Shown here: positions 15,615 through 25,367 of the stretch, in pieces
Layout of the letters: each line of letters begins with the position of its first letter
Numbering within the stretch: the first letter of the stretch is position 1
Assembly (NCBI GenBank): GCA_014799475.1
Contig: JAAVHX010000046.1
Location: forward strand, 1-44,400
From: Clostridiales bacterium
GTDB lineage: Bacteria > Bacillota > Clostridia > Oscillospirales > Oscillospiraceae
Length of the DNA: 44,400 nt
Direction of reading: 5' to 3'
The notes under the pieces: model-generated
Databases searched by the model: none
Told to the model about the DNA's origin: nothing
What the model saw: only the letters and a program-made list of their open reading frames with translations
Position numbers and translations under genes: made by a program

Positions 15615-17335
15615 ATGGAACCTATGGATCAGACCTATATGAAGGAGCTGGCCCGGGTGAACGCCGCCCTGGAGGAGGCGCTGAAAGCCGCCGAGGAGGC
15701 CAACCAGGCCAAGAGCCGCTTCCTGTCCAGTATGTCCCACGACATCCGCACCCCCATGAACGCCATTGTGGGCATGACCTCCATCGCCCTGTCCCACATC
15801 GGCGACATCTTTGAGGAAAATCTGGTGGGCGACCCTCTGCGCCTGCGCCAGATCCTGGTGAATATCATCGGCAACGCGGTCAAGTATACCCAGGAGGAGG
15901 GCGAGATCCGAATTCGCTTCACCCAGCGGCCCGCCCCCAACCCCGAGGACGGCCGCCTATGGCTGGACTTTTCCTGCCAAGATAACGGGATCGGCATGAG
16001 CCAGGAATTCCTGAAGCGCATTTTTCTCCCCTTCGAGCGGGTGCAAAACACCACCATCAGCAAGATCGAGGGCACGGGCCTGGGTATGTCCATCGTGAAA
16101 AAGCTGGTGGACAGCATGGGCGGCGACATCACCGCGGAAAGCCAGGAGGGCGTGGGCAGCTGCTTCCGGGTATCGCTCCCCTTCTCCGTCTCCCCGCGCG
16201 GCCACAGAGAGCCCGCCCTGCCTGTGGGGCAGACCGTACTGGTGGCGGAGCCTCGGGACGACCGGGCCGGACAGGTCATGGCCTACCTCCGGGATGCCGG
16301 CCTGGAGCCCATCCGCCTGACCCGCGGCGTGGAGGCCGTCACCCTGCTGACGGAGGCAAAGTACGAAAACCGTATGCCCTGCGCCCTGCTGCTGGGGCAG
16401 GAATTGGCGGATATGTCCCCGCTGGACGCGGCCACTCATGTGCGGCAGCTGGCCGGATCCGCCTTCTCCATCCTTCTGGTGTCCGAGGACGATTGGGGAC
16501 AGATCGAATACCGGGCGGTTTCAGGAGGCGGAGACCCAGGGCAGCCAGCCCCCCGCCAAATCCGCCTTCGGCTACTACACCATTGAGTTCTACTGCGGCC
16601 TCTACAGCCTGGATACCCTGCTTCAAAAGCTGGAGGATGCTGGACGCCGCCGACCCCGCCGACTACTCTACCGACGGAATGTACAGCATGATTTCCCTGC
16701 CCGCCTTTTACAGCCAGTACCTCTCCCAGTACCCCGACCGGATCCCGCCCCGGACAGAGTATATTCAAAGCCTCTACCGGCGGATGCTGGACTACGCGGA
16801 CGCTTACCCCAGACAGCTGAGCGGAGACGGCCTCTTCCTCTACCTGCGCCAGCTCTGCTTTACCTTTATCGAGACCGACGGCGGCCTCTCCTATGGGAAA
16901 TTTTTGCTGCGGCTGATGCCCCGCTTTGCCCCGGAAATCTATCGCCACTCCTATATCGTGGGAGAGGCGGCAAAGACCCTGTGCGCCGCCATTATGGACG
17001 ATGACCCCTTCTATTTTGATGACATCGGCTTTATCCGGGCCCTCAGCGATCCTATGGAGAAGCGCCGGGCGGCAGATGGTGGACATCATCGGCCTGGTCG
17101 ACTGGCTGGAGACTGTCGTCAACTCCGCTCAGATGTATGACAAACCGGCACTGACCTTTGAGGACGCGGCGCGTGCCGCCGCCGAGCTGGAGGGGACGCG
17201 TTTCTCCCCCCTGCTCACCGCCCGTCTCCGGGACGCGCAGACCGCCGCGCGCCTGAAGCTGGCCTGGAGACAGGCGCGCAGGACGCTTACCGCCGGATGT
17301 GCGGCGACGCTCATCCGTCCGAGCCCAAACGCTAA
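15615..17335 (+). pseudogene. Decayed sensor histidine kinase / HD-type signalling gene
   Basis: The first frame (15615-16586) has the phospho-acceptor box SHDIRTPMNAIVGM, then jumps straight to LVGDPLRLRQILVNIIGNAV, so about 80 residues of the dimerisation and ATP-lid region are missing. The ATPase motifs DNGIGM, GTGLGMSIVKKLVDSMGGD are intact, followed by a degraded receiver-like stretch. Homology continues in a second frame (to about 17065: YSQYLSQYPDRI ... EIYRHSYIVGEAAKTL) and then a third (VDIIGLVDWLETV ... EGTRFSPLLTARL), resembling an HD-GYP-type output domain without clear HD residues. Two frameshifts plus an internal deletion indicate a dead gene. Confidence 0.75.
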
Positions 17336-17343
17336 ACCTCAAG

Positions 17344-17378
17344 AACCGCCCCCGGGCACTTGCCCGGGGGCGGTTTTT
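17344..17378 (+). terminator. Intrinsic terminator downstream of the kinase pseudogene
   Basis: A 14-bp GC-rich stem (17344-17357 with 17362-17375) is followed by TTT, just after the last frame of the pseudogene. Confidence 0.88.
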
Positions 17379-17524
17379 ACGCGGGCCATGTGTCTGCATA
17401 AAACTTGAAAAAGGGCTTTCTTTTTCCCCGGCTTTCGTGTATAATGGAGCGAATATACAAAATGGGTTGTTGTGCCCAATAAGACGCGTGCCGGCGGCAG
17501 CCCGCCGGAAGAGGAGGAGTTCCC

Positions 17525-17980
17525 ATGAACAGAAGCACCGCGCGGGAGATCGCCGTCCACTTCGCCTTTGAGCTGGCCTTTTCCGATGAAAAGGCCCAGC
17601 AGCTCCTGGACCGGGCGTTTACCCCGGAGTCTTTCGCCCTGCGGGCCAAGGACGAGCCCATGTATGCCGAGTTCCCCGAAGAGGGGGAGCTGGACTATAT
17701 CACCCGGCTGGTTCGGGGCGTGGGCAGCCACGGCGCGGAGCTGGACGGCTACATCGCCAAGTACGCCAAGGGGTGGAAGTTTGCCCGCATTGACCGGGTG
17801 GCCTCCGCCATCATGCGGGTGACCATGTACGAGATCCTGTATATGCCCGACATCCCCAACAAGGTGGCCATCAACGAGGCGGTGGAGATCGCCAAGAAGT
17901 ACGTGGACGACGATGTGGTGAAGTTCATCAACGGCATCCTGGGCTCCTTTGTCCGCGAGGAGCTGCCGGAGCAGGAGTGA
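17525..17980 (+). CDS. nusB: Transcription antitermination factor NusB
   Basis: 151 residues, all-helical NusB fold. Family pattern: REIAVHFAFELAFSD at the N-terminus, then FARIDRVASAIMRVTMYEI and NKVAINEAVEIAKKYVDDD in the C-terminal half. It binds boxA RNA with NusE/S10 in rRNA antitermination. GAGGAGG sits a few bases before ATG; a TATAAT lies at 17440-17445. First gene of a long overlapping operon running to about 27.9 kb. Confidence 0.94.
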   Translation: MNRSTAREIAVHFAFELAFSDEKAQQLLDRAFTPESFALRAKDEPMYAEFPEEGELDYITRLVRGVGSHGAELDGYIAKYAKGWKFARIDRVASAIMRVTMYEILYMPDIPNKVAINEAVEIAKKYVDDDVVKFINGILGSFVREELPEQE

Positions 17981-17985
17981 GGGCC

Positions 17986-18930
17986 ATGGACGCGCAGTGC
18001 ATCGGGTTCGACACCAGCAACTACACCACCTCCGCCGCCGTGTTCGGCAATGGCACGGCGGAAAACCGGGGCAGGCTGCTCACCGTCCCCGAGGGGGCGC
18101 TGGGCCTGCGGCAGAGCGACGCGCTGTTCCAGCACGTGAAGCGGCTGCACCTCATGGTGGAGCAATTGCGGTCTGACGGGGCCATCGGTCAAATCGCCGC
18201 CGTGGGGGCCTCCACCCGGCCCCGGGAGGTGGAGGGCTCCTATATGCCCTGCTTCCTGGTGGGCGAGGGGGAGGGCCGCGCCCTGGCCTCCGCGCTGGGG
18301 GTTCCCTTTTACCCCTGCTCCCACCAGCAGGGCCATGTGGCGGCGGCGGCCTGGTCGGCTGGTCGGGAGGACTTGCTGGACAGGCCCCATCTGGCCTGGC
18401 ACCTGTCCGGCGGCACCACCGAGCTGCTGCGGGTGGAGCCGGAGGGCCACACCGTCCGGGCGGAAGTGGTGGGCGGCACTGCCGACATCGCGGCGGGCCA
18501 GCTGGTGGACCGGGCCGGAGTACTGCTGGGCCTGCCCTTCCCGGCGGGCAAGGCGCTGGACGCGCTGTATCCCGAGGCGGACAGCGCCGACTTTTTCCGG
18601 GTGAAGCTGAATGACCTGACCTTCTCCCTGTCCGGCATGGAGAACAAGGTGAAGGGACTGGCGGAAAAAGGCGAAGCTCCCGCCAACATCGCCCGGTTTA
18701 CCATCGACACCATCATGAACGTGCTGCTGCGGGCCACCCAGGAGGCGCAGAGGCGCTGGCCGGGGCTGCCCGTGCTGTGCTCCGGCGGAGTGGCCTCCAA
18801 CCGGCAGATCCGGGATGCCATGGAGAAAACCTGCGGCGCGGTGTTTGCCCAGCCCCAGTACGCCACCGACAACGCCATGGGGGTGGCTATTCTTGCCCAC
18901 CGGGCGCTGGAGCGGGGGGTGCCGTGGTGA
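17986..18930 (+). CDS. TsaD/Kae1-like protein (peptidase M22 family paralogue)
   Basis: 314 residues with an ASKHA fold. It opens with CIGFDTSNYTTSAAVF (phosphate-1 loop), has a HxxxH metal pair in HQQGH at residues 113-117, LSGGTTELLRV, and the C-terminal CSGGVASNRQIRDAM. It is shorter and more divergent than canonical TsaD, and is the clostridial paralogue usually found between nusB and xseA. Whether it takes part in t6A synthesis is unknown. Start at ATG 17986 after GGAG; GTG 17977 overlaps the nusB stop and is an alternative. Confidence 0.85.
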   Translation: MDAQCIGFDTSNYTTSAAVFGNGTAENRGRLLTVPEGALGLRQSDALFQHVKRLHLMVEQLRSDGAIGQIAAVGASTRPREVEGSYMPCFLVGEGEGRALASALGVPFYPCSHQQGHVAAAAWSAGREDLLDRPHLAWHLSGGTTELLRVEPEGHTVRAEVVGGTADIAAGQLVDRAGVLLGLPFPAGKALDALYPEADSADFFRVKLNDLTFSLSGMENKVKGLAEKGEAPANIARFTIDTIMNVLLRATQEAQRRWPGLPVLCSGGVASNRQIRDAMEKTCGAVFAQPQYATDNAMGVAILAHRALERGVPW

Positions 18931-20213
18931 ATATTGCCAATTTTCCTGTCTATACTGTATCTCAGGTCAACGGCTATGTGAAGTCGCTGATGGACGATGA
19001 TCCCCTGCTCACCGGCCTGCTGGTGCGGGGGGAGGTCTCCAACTACAAATGCTACCCCTCCGGGCACCACTACTTTTCCCTGAAGGACGAGCAGGGCTCT
19101 CTGCGGTGCGTCATGTTCCGGGGGGAGGCGGCGCGGCTGCGCTTCCGCCCCGCCAACGGGATGCGGGTGGTGGCCTTTGGCCGGGTGTCCGTGTTCCCCC
19201 GGGACGGGCAGTACCAGCTCTATTGCACCGAGCTGATGCAGGACGGCCGGGGGGCGCTGGACGAGGCCTTTGAGCGCCTGCGCCGCCGCTTGGAGGAAGA
19301 GGGCCTGTTCGCCCCCGAGAGCAAGCAGCCCCTCCCCCGCTACCCCAAAAAAATTGCCCTGGTCACCTCCCCGGCGGGGGCGGCGGTCCGGGATATGCTG
19401 CGCGTTTTAGGGGCACGGTGGCCGCTGGCGGATGTGCTGATCGCCCCCGTCCGGGTTCAGGGCCAGGAGGCCGCGGGGGAAATCGCCGCCGCCATCCACC
19501 GCCTGAATAACCGGGCGGACATCGACCTCATCATCACCGGGCGGGGCGGCGGCTCCAAGGAGGATCTGTGGGCCTACAACGAGGAAGTGGTGGCCCGGGC
19601 CATTTACTTCTCCAACATCCCGGTGATCTCCGCCGTGGGCCACGAGCCGGACGTGACCATCGCCGACTATGTGGCGGACGTGCGGGCGGCCACCCCCTCC
19701 AACGGTGCGGAGCTGGCGGTGCCCGACCAGAATGAGGAACGGGCCCGGCTGGAGCAATTGAACCGGCGGCTGGCCCGTGCGCTGCAAAGCCGTCTGGGTG
19801 GGGCCCGGCGGGAGCTGGACCGGCTGAAGCGCAGCCGCGCGCTGACCAACATCAAAACCCCCATCCAGGACCGGCGTTTGGCGGCAGACGACCTGCGGCG
19901 ACGCATGGGCCTGGCCCTGCGGGGGAAAACCGACCGGGCGCGGCAGGAGCTGAACGCCCAGATGGAACGGCTTCCCCTGGCGGCGCGGGCAAGGCTGGCC
20001 GCCCAGCGGAGTCGGCTGGGCCGTCTGGCGGCGGGGCTGGACGCCATGAGCCCGCTGAAGGTGCTGGGCCGGGGTTACGCCATCGCCCGGGCGGGCGATG
20101 ATGTGGTATCATCCATCGCCCAGGCGCGGCCCGGGGACAGATTGGACGTGCTGGTGTCCGACGGCGTGCTGAAATGCGTTGTAGAGGATAAGGAGGAGCG
20201 GACATGGCGGTAA
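18927..20213 (+). CDS. xseA: Exodeoxyribonuclease VII large subunit
   Basis: 428 residues. An N-terminal OB-fold domain (FPVYTVSQVNGYVKSLMDDD, GEVSNYKCYPSGHHYFSLKD) is followed by the catalytic core with GRGGGSKEDLWAYNEE and the HEPDVTIADYVADVRAATPS motif, then a long coiled coil. With XseB it degrades single-stranded DNA to oligonucleotides. Start at GTG 18927, overlapping the previous stop by four bases and preceded by a GGGGGG stretch. Confidence 0.95.
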   Translation: MNIANFPVYTVSQVNGYVKSLMDDDPLLTGLLVRGEVSNYKCYPSGHHYFSLKDEQGSLRCVMFRGEAARLRFRPANGMRVVAFGRVSVFPRDGQYQLYCTELMQDGRGALDEAFERLRRRLEEEGLFAPESKQPLPRYPKKIALVTSPAGAAVRDMLRVLGARWPLADVLIAPVRVQGQEAAGEIAAAIHRLNNRADIDLIITGRGGGSKEDLWAYNEEVVARAIYFSNIPVISAVGHEPDVTIADYVADVRAATPSNGAELAVPDQNEERARLEQLNRRLARALQSRLGGARRELDRLKRSRALTNIKTPIQDRRLAADDLRRRMGLALRGKTDRARQELNAQMERLPLAARARLAAQRSRLGRLAAGLDAMSPLKVLGRGYAIARAGDDVVSSIAQARPGDRLDVLVSDGVLKCVVEDKEERTWR

Positions 20214-20434
20214 AAAAGCAGTCCTTTGAGGAATCCATGGCCCGACTGGAGGCCATCGTGGCCCAGCTGGAAAAGGGCGAGTGCGGCCTGGATCAGTCCC
20301 TGAAGCTGTTCGAGGAGGGGGCCAAGCTGGCCGGCCAGTGCGAGGAGCTGCTGGACAAGGCGGAGCAGAAGGTAGATCTGCTGCTGGCGAACGACCAGGA
20401 GGTTCCCTTCGAGGAGGAAGCAAATGAACTTTGA
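20204..20434 (+). CDS. xseB: Exodeoxyribonuclease VII small subunit
   Basis: 76 residues, two-helix XseB: SFEESMARLEAIVAQLEKGE followed by LDQSLKLFEEGAKL. It binds the coiled coil of XseA in several copies. It overlaps xseA by 10 bases and ispA by 11, with AAGGAGGAG before ATG. Confidence 0.95.
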   Translation: MAVKKQSFEESMARLEAIVAQLEKGECGLDQSLKLFEEGAKLAGQCEELLDKAEQKVDLLLANDQEVPFEEEANEL

Positions 20435-21308
20435 GCGGGAATATCAAGCGGCGCTGTCTCTCGTGGAGGGAGAATTGAACGGCTGCTTCCAGGAGGGCGG
20501 CCCCCAGGGGGAGCTGCTGGACGCCATGCGGTACAGCCTGCTGGCGGGCGGCAAACGGGTGCGGCCCGTGCTGGCGCTGAAGTTCTGCGAGGCTCTGTGC
20601 GGCCAGATGGAGCCCGCCCTGGACTACGCCTGCGGCGTGGAAATGCTCCACACCTACTCTCTCATCCATGACGACCTACCCTGCATGGACGACGACGAGC
20701 TGCGCCGGGGCAAGCCCACCTGCCACGTAAAATACGGCGAGTGGCTGGCCCTGCTGGCGGGGGACGCGCTGCAAACCGCCGCCTTTGAGCGGCTGGCCAC
20801 CTCCCGGCGAGCCGCCCCGGCGGCAAACGGCAGGGCCTGCGCTGTCCTGGCCAAAGCCGTGGGGCGCGGCGGAATGTGCGGCGGGCAGTACCTGGACATG
20901 GTAGACGAGGGCAAAAGCGTGGATCTGGACCGCCTGACCCAGACCCACCTCTGGAAAACCTCCGCCCTGCTGGAGGCGGCCTGCCTGCTGGGGCTGACGG
21001 CCTCCACCGTGGAACCCTCCCCCCAGCAGTGGGCGGCGGCGGAGGAATACGCCCGGGAGTTGGGGCTGGCCTTCCAGATCCGGGACGATATGCTGGACGT
21101 GACCTCCACCGCCGGGGAGCTGGGCAAACCCATCGGCTCCGACGCGGACAACGGCAAAACCACCTTCGTCACCCTGTTCGGGCTGGACAAATGCGCCCAG
21201 CTGGTGGCGGAGCACACCCAGTTTGCCAAACAGAGCGTGTCCGGGGCGTTTGAGCGCCCGGAATTCCTGTGCGCCCTGGCCGATTCCCTGTCGGAACGAA
21301 AAAACTGA
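20424..21308 (+). CDS. ispA: Polyprenyl synthetase (farnesyl diphosphate synthase type)
   Basis: 294 residues. First Asp-rich motif DDLPCMDDD at residues 83-91, followed by LRRGKPT; second Asp-rich motif RDDMLDVT; a GGKRVRP lysine/arginine motif near residue 42. It adds isopentenyl diphosphate to allylic diphosphates, most likely making C15. Its place directly before dxs ties it to the MEP isoprenoid pathway. Chain length is inferred from family and context. Confidence 0.93.
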   Translation: MNFEREYQAALSLVEGELNGCFQEGGPQGELLDAMRYSLLAGGKRVRPVLALKFCEALCGQMEPALDYACGVEMLHTYSLIHDDLPCMDDDELRRGKPTCHVKYGEWLALLAGDALQTAAFERLATSRRAAPAANGRACAVLAKAVGRGGMCGGQYLDMVDEGKSVDLDRLTQTHLWKTSALLEAACLLGLTASTVEPSPQQWAAAEEYARELGLAFQIRDDMLDVTSTAGELGKPIGSDADNGKTTFVTLFGLDKCAQLVAEHTQFAKQSVSGAFERPEFLCALADSLSERKN

Positions 21309-21399
21309 GGGGACGCTTTTAACACTCTTCTCAGCGCCGGAAGCGGCCTTATCGCCTTCAGGCGCTGAGCGCGCCAATGTACAGAAAGGAAGTGCGGCC

Positions 21400-23235
21400 A
21401 TGGGCCCGGAGCAGCTGAATACCCTCACCGACCTCCAGGCAAAGCTGCTGTGCGACCAGCTGCGGGAGCAGATCATCGACAGCGTCTCCAAGACGGGGGG
21501 CCACCTGGCCTCCAGCCTGGGGGTGGTGGAGGCCACCGTGGCCGTCCACCGGGTGTTCGACCTGGAAACCGACCGGCTGGTGTTCGACGTGGGCCACCAG
21601 TGCTATGCCCACAAGATCCTGACCCAGCGGGGCGGACAGATGGACACCCTGCGCAAGCTGGGCGGCCTGTCCGGCTTCCCCAAGCCCAGGGAGCACCGGG
21701 CGGACGCCTTTATCGCCGGACACGCCTCCAACGCGGTGTCGGTGGCCCTGGGCATGGCCCGGGCCCGGACCATGAACCGTGAGGACTACTGTGTCCTGGC
21801 CATGCTGGGGGACGGGGCCATGACGGGCGGGCTGGCCTATGAGGGCCTGTCCGACGCGGGGCAGAGCGGTGAACAGCTGGTGGTCATTCTCAACGACAAC
21901 GGGATGTCCATCACCAAAAACGTGGGCGGCGTGGCCCGCCACCTGGCCCAGCAGCGGCTGAAGCCCCAATATCTCCAATTCAAAAAATTCTACCGCAAGG
22001 TCACCGGCTGTACCGCCGCGGGCCGTGGACTGTACCGTTTTACCCACCGGGCCAAGCAGGCGGTGAAGGACGCGGTGCTCCACTGCAGTATGTTCGAGGA
22101 TATGGGCTTTACATATCTGGGGCCGGTGGACGGCCACGATGTAAACTACCTGACCCGGCTGCTGCGGTATGCCAAGGAGCTGAACTGCCCTGTCCTGCTC
22201 CACATCAAAACTGTAAAGGGAAAAGGCTATCCACCCGCGGAAAAGGAACCGGATCACTTCCACGGCGTGGGTCCCTTCAACAAAGAGGACGGCACTCCGC
22301 TGAACCAGGCCGGGGAAAGCTTTTCCTCCGTCTTTGGCGACACCATGCGGCAGCTGGCACGGGAGCGGGACGACGTGGCCGTCATCACCGCCGCCATGCC
22401 GGACGGCACGGGGCTGACGGAGTTCGCCCGGGAGTTCCCGGATCGCTTCTTTGACGTGGGCATCGCCGAGGGCCACGCCGTCGCCATGGCGGCGGGCATG
22501 GCCAAGCAGCGCATCATCCCGGTGGCGGCGATCTATTCCACCTTTTTGCAGCGGGCCTATGATATGCTTATACACGACGTGGCCATCCAGGGGCTTCATG
22601 TGGTGTTCGGCGTGGATCGGGCGGGATTGTCTGGGGAGGACGGCGAGACCCACCACGGCGTATTCGACGCGGCCTACCTCGGCTCCGTGCCCGGAATGAA
22701 GATCTACTGCCCCGCCAGCTTTGAGGAGCTGCGCACCATGCTCCGCTACGCCGTGGAGAAGGCGCGGGGCCCGGTGGCGGTGCGCTACCCCAAGGGGGGC
22801 GAAGGGGAGTTCTCCGCCCTGTGCGGCATCGAGGGCGCCAGCGTGATCCGTCCCGGCACGGACGTGACCATCGCCGCCTACGGCACCATGGTCAACGAGG
22901 CCCTGGCGGCGGCGCGGCTTTTGGAGGAAAAGGGAACGTCCGCCCAGGTGGTGAAGTGGAACAGCATCTCCCCCCTGGACGTGGACACCGTGGCCGCCTG
23001 CGCCCAAAAAACCGGGACCCTGCTTGTGGCGGAGGAGTGCGTGGACGCCGGCTGTGTGGGGCGGCGGGTCGCCGCCGAGCTGGCCCTGCGGGGAGTGAAC
23101 GGCATCAGGCTTGCCCTGGTGAACTTGGGCAACCGCTTTGTCCAGCACGGCACGGTGGCGGAGCTGCGCGCGCTGTGCGGCATCGACGGCGCGTCCATCG
23201 CCCGTCGGGCGCTGGAGGTGATGGCAAATGTCTAA
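21400..23235 (+). CDS. dxs: 1-deoxy-D-xylulose-5-phosphate synthase
   Basis: 611 residues. ThDP-dependent first enzyme of the MEP pathway, joining pyruvate and glyceraldehyde 3-phosphate. Visible are SKTGGHLASSLGVVEATVAV, the conserved VGHQCYAHKILTQR, the ThDP/Mg motif GDGAMTGGLAYEGL followed by NDNGMSI, and FGVDRAGLSGEDGETHHG in the pyrimidine domain. Start at ATG 21400 behind AAAGGAAG; the 59 extra open codons upstream overlap ispA and lack a site. Confidence 0.95.
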   Translation: MGPEQLNTLTDLQAKLLCDQLREQIIDSVSKTGGHLASSLGVVEATVAVHRVFDLETDRLVFDVGHQCYAHKILTQRGGQMDTLRKLGGLSGFPKPREHRADAFIAGHASNAVSVALGMARARTMNREDYCVLAMLGDGAMTGGLAYEGLSDAGQSGEQLVVILNDNGMSITKNVGGVARHLAQQRLKPQYLQFKKFYRKVTGCTAAGRGLYRFTHRAKQAVKDAVLHCSMFEDMGFTYLGPVDGHDVNYLTRLLRYAKELNCPVLLHIKTVKGKGYPPAEKEPDHFHGVGPFNKEDGTPLNQAGESFSSVFGDTMRQLARERDDVAVITAAMPDGTGLTEFAREFPDRFFDVGIAEGHAVAMAAGMAKQRIIPVAAIYSTFLQRAYDMLIHDVAIQGLHVVFGVDRAGLSGEDGETHHGVFDAAYLGSVPGMKIYCPASFEELRTMLRYAVEKARGPVAVRYPKGGEGEFSALCGIEGASVIRPGTDVTIAAYGTMVNEALAAARLLEEKGTSAQVVKWNSISPLDVDTVAACAQKTGTLLVAEECVDAGCVGRRVAAELALRGVNGIRLALVNLGNRFVQHGTVAELRALCGIDGASIARRALEVMANV

Positions 23236-24034
23236 AAAGCGCGTAGACCTGCTGCTGGTGGAGCGGGGCCTCATAGAGAGCCGTCAAAAGGCCCAGGCCG
23301 TCATCATGGCGGGCCTGGTGTACTCCGGCGAGCGGCGGTGCGACAAGCCCGGCCTTACCCTGGAGGAGGACGCCCCGCTGGAGGTGCGGGGCCAGCCGCG
23401 CTATGTCAGCCGGGGCGGGCTGAAGCTGGAAAAGGCCATGCGGTCCTTCCCTATCACGTTGACAGATAAAATCGCCGCCGACATCGGGGCCTCCACCGGC
23501 GGCTTCACCGACTGTATGCTGCAAAACGGCGCGGCCAAGGTATACGCCGTGGACGTGGGCTACGGCCAGCTTGCCTGGTCCATCCGCAGCGATCCCCGAG
23601 TGGTGTGCCTGGAGCGCACCAACGCCCGGTATCTCACCGCAGAACAGATCCCCGAACCGCTGGACTTCGCCTCCATCGACGTGTCCTTCATCTCCCTGGG
23701 GCTGATCCTGCCCGCCCTGCGGCCGCTGATGGCCTCGAACGGCCAGGTCGCCGCCCTGGTGAAGCCCCAGTTCGAGGCCGGGCGCGGCAAGGTGGGCAAA
23801 AAGGGCGTTGTCCGGGATCCGGCGGTTCATCTGGAGGTTCTGGAGCAGTTCCTATCCCACGCCGCCCAGGCGGATTTCTCTGTCAAGGGGTTAGACTTTT
23901 CACCCATTCGGGGGCCGGAGGGAAACATCGAGTACTTGGGCTATCTGCACGCCGGCGCCGGGGAACATTTTGACTTTGATCTGAAGGAGCTGGTGGAACG
24001 CTCCCACCAGACGCTGAGGAGAGAGGAACCATGA
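23228..24034 (+). CDS. tlyA: TlyA-family rRNA 2'-O-methyltransferase
   Basis: 268 residues. An N-terminal S4 RNA-binding domain (KRVDLLLVERGLIESRQKAQ, VSRGGLKLEKAM) is followed by an SAM-dependent FtsJ-like methyltransferase with ADIGASTGGFTDCMLQNGA as the SAM loop. Family members methylate cytidines in 16S and 23S rRNA; some were first labelled haemolysins. It overlaps dxs by eight bases and nadK by four. Confidence 0.93.
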   Translation: MSKKRVDLLLVERGLIESRQKAQAVIMAGLVYSGERRCDKPGLTLEEDAPLEVRGQPRYVSRGGLKLEKAMRSFPITLTDKIAADIGASTGGFTDCMLQNGAAKVYAVDVGYGQLAWSIRSDPRVVCLERTNARYLTAEQIPEPLDFASIDVSFISLGLILPALRPLMASNGQVAALVKPQFEAGRGKVGKKGVVRDPAVHLEVLEQFLSHAAQADFSVKGLDFSPIRGPEGNIEYLGYLHAGAGEHFDFDLKELVERSHQTLRREEP

Positions 24035-24897
24035 AAATCGTGCTCAGCCCCAACCCATACCGCGACCGGGGCCTGCGCTCGGCCCAATCCGCCCAGCGCA
24101 TCCTGGAGAATGCCGGGGCGCAGACCGCCATCTGCCTCCCGTTCGATCTGGATCAGGGCAGCAAGCTGGAGATACCCTCCGGGGTGGCCCTGGGTCAGCT
24201 GGAGGAGGAGTTGGAGGACGCCGATGTGCTGGTGTGCTTCGGCGGGGACGGCACCATCCTCCACGCCGCCCACGAGGCCAACGCCCGGGGCATCCCTATC
24301 CTGGGGGTGAATCTGGGCAGCATCGGCTTCATGGCCGAGCTGGAGCACGGGGAGCTGTCCCTGCTGGCCCGGCTGGCCGGGGGAAAATTCGGCATTGAGC
24401 GGCGGATGATGCTGGACATCTGCGTCCGCCGGGAGGGACGCTGCGTGTTCTCGGAGCAGGCCCTCAACGACGCGGTACTCACCAAAGGGGCGGTGGCCCG
24501 GGTGCTGGATCTGGAGGTGACGGGCGACCGGGTGGTCATCTCCTCCTTTTCCGGGGACGGGCTGGTGGTGGCCACCCCCACCGGCTCCACCGCCTACTCC
24601 ATGGCGGCGGGCGGGCCCATCGTGGAGCCCACCGCGGAAAACATCATCATCGCCCCCATCTGCGCCCACTCCCTCCACGCCAAGCCCTTCGTCCTGGGGG
24701 CCAACCGGACGGTGGGCGCGCGGCTGGCGCCGGGGGGCAAAAAGACCGCCTATCTGTCGGTGGACGGGGGCAGGGCCTTCCGGGTCCAGCCCGGGGACTG
24801 GGTGGAATGCCGCCGGTCCCGGCAGACCACCCAACTGGTCAAGCTCACCGGCCGGAGCTTCTACGAGCGGATCAATCAAAAACTGGGAAAGGCGTGA
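24031..24897 (+). CDS. nadK: NAD kinase
   Basis: 288 residues. The ATP/polyphosphate-NAD kinase signature is visible: CFGGDGTILHAAHEA with the catalytic Asp, GVNLGSIGFMAELE, LNDAVLTKG and TPTGSTAYSMAAGGPI. It makes NADP+. Start at the ATGA overlap with tlyA. Confidence 0.95.
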   Translation: MKIVLSPNPYRDRGLRSAQSAQRILENAGAQTAICLPFDLDQGSKLEIPSGVALGQLEEELEDADVLVCFGGDGTILHAAHEANARGIPILGVNLGSIGFMAELEHGELSLLARLAGGKFGIERRMMLDICVRREGRCVFSEQALNDAVLTKGAVARVLDLEVTGDRVVISSFSGDGLVVATPTGSTAYSMAAGGPIVEPTAENIIIAPICAHSLHAKPFVLGANRTVGARLAPGGKKTAYLSVDGGRAFRVQPGDWVECRRSRQTTQLVKLTGRSFYERINQKLGKA

Positions 24898-25361
24898 ACG
24901 CGTTGAAGTCCAAACGACAAGCGGAGATCCTGCGCATCATCGGCGAGCAGGACATCGAGACCCAGGAGCAGATGCTGGATCAACTGCGCAAATGCGGCAT
25001 CCGGGCCACCCAGGCCACCATCTCCCGGGACATCAAGGAGCTGAATCTGGTCAAACAGCCCGGAGAAGGCGGAAGCTACCACTACGTGGCGTCCGCCGCC
25101 CGGCCCGCGAAGCAGGCGCTGGCAGGCCGGCTCCAGAATATTTTCAAGGAGGGTGTCATCGCCTGCGACGTGGCCCAGAACATCGTGGTGGTCAAGACCA
25201 TGCCCGGTCTGGCCCCCGCCGCCGCCGCCGCGCTGGACGGCATGGAGCTGACTGGGCTGGTGGGCTCCCTGGCGGGGGACGACACCGCCATCCTCATCAT
25301 GCGCACCAACCAGGTGGCGGAGGAACTGGCCCTGGCGATCGAATCCATGCTGGAGAGGTGA
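24894..25361 (+). CDS. argR: Arginine repressor ArgR/AhrC
   Basis: 155 residues. A winged-helix DNA-binding domain (KRQAEILRIIGEQDIETQEQ, then ATQATISRDIKELNLVK) is joined to the hexamerisation/arginine-binding domain (NIVVVKTMPGLAPAAAAALD, GDDTAILIMR). It represses arginine synthesis in response to arginine. Start is GTG 24894 in the nadK stop (GTGA) or TTG 24903; the latter has better spacing from GGGAAAGG. In Clostridia it is regularly found between nadK and recN, as here. Confidence 0.93.
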   Translation: MNALKSKRQAEILRIIGEQDIETQEQMLDQLRKCGIRATQATISRDIKELNLVKQPGEGGSYHYVASAARPAKQALAGRLQNIFKEGVIACDVAQNIVVVKTMPGLAPAAAAALDGMELTGLVGSLAGDDTAILIMRTNQVAEELALAIESMLER

Positions 25362-25367
25362 GACATT

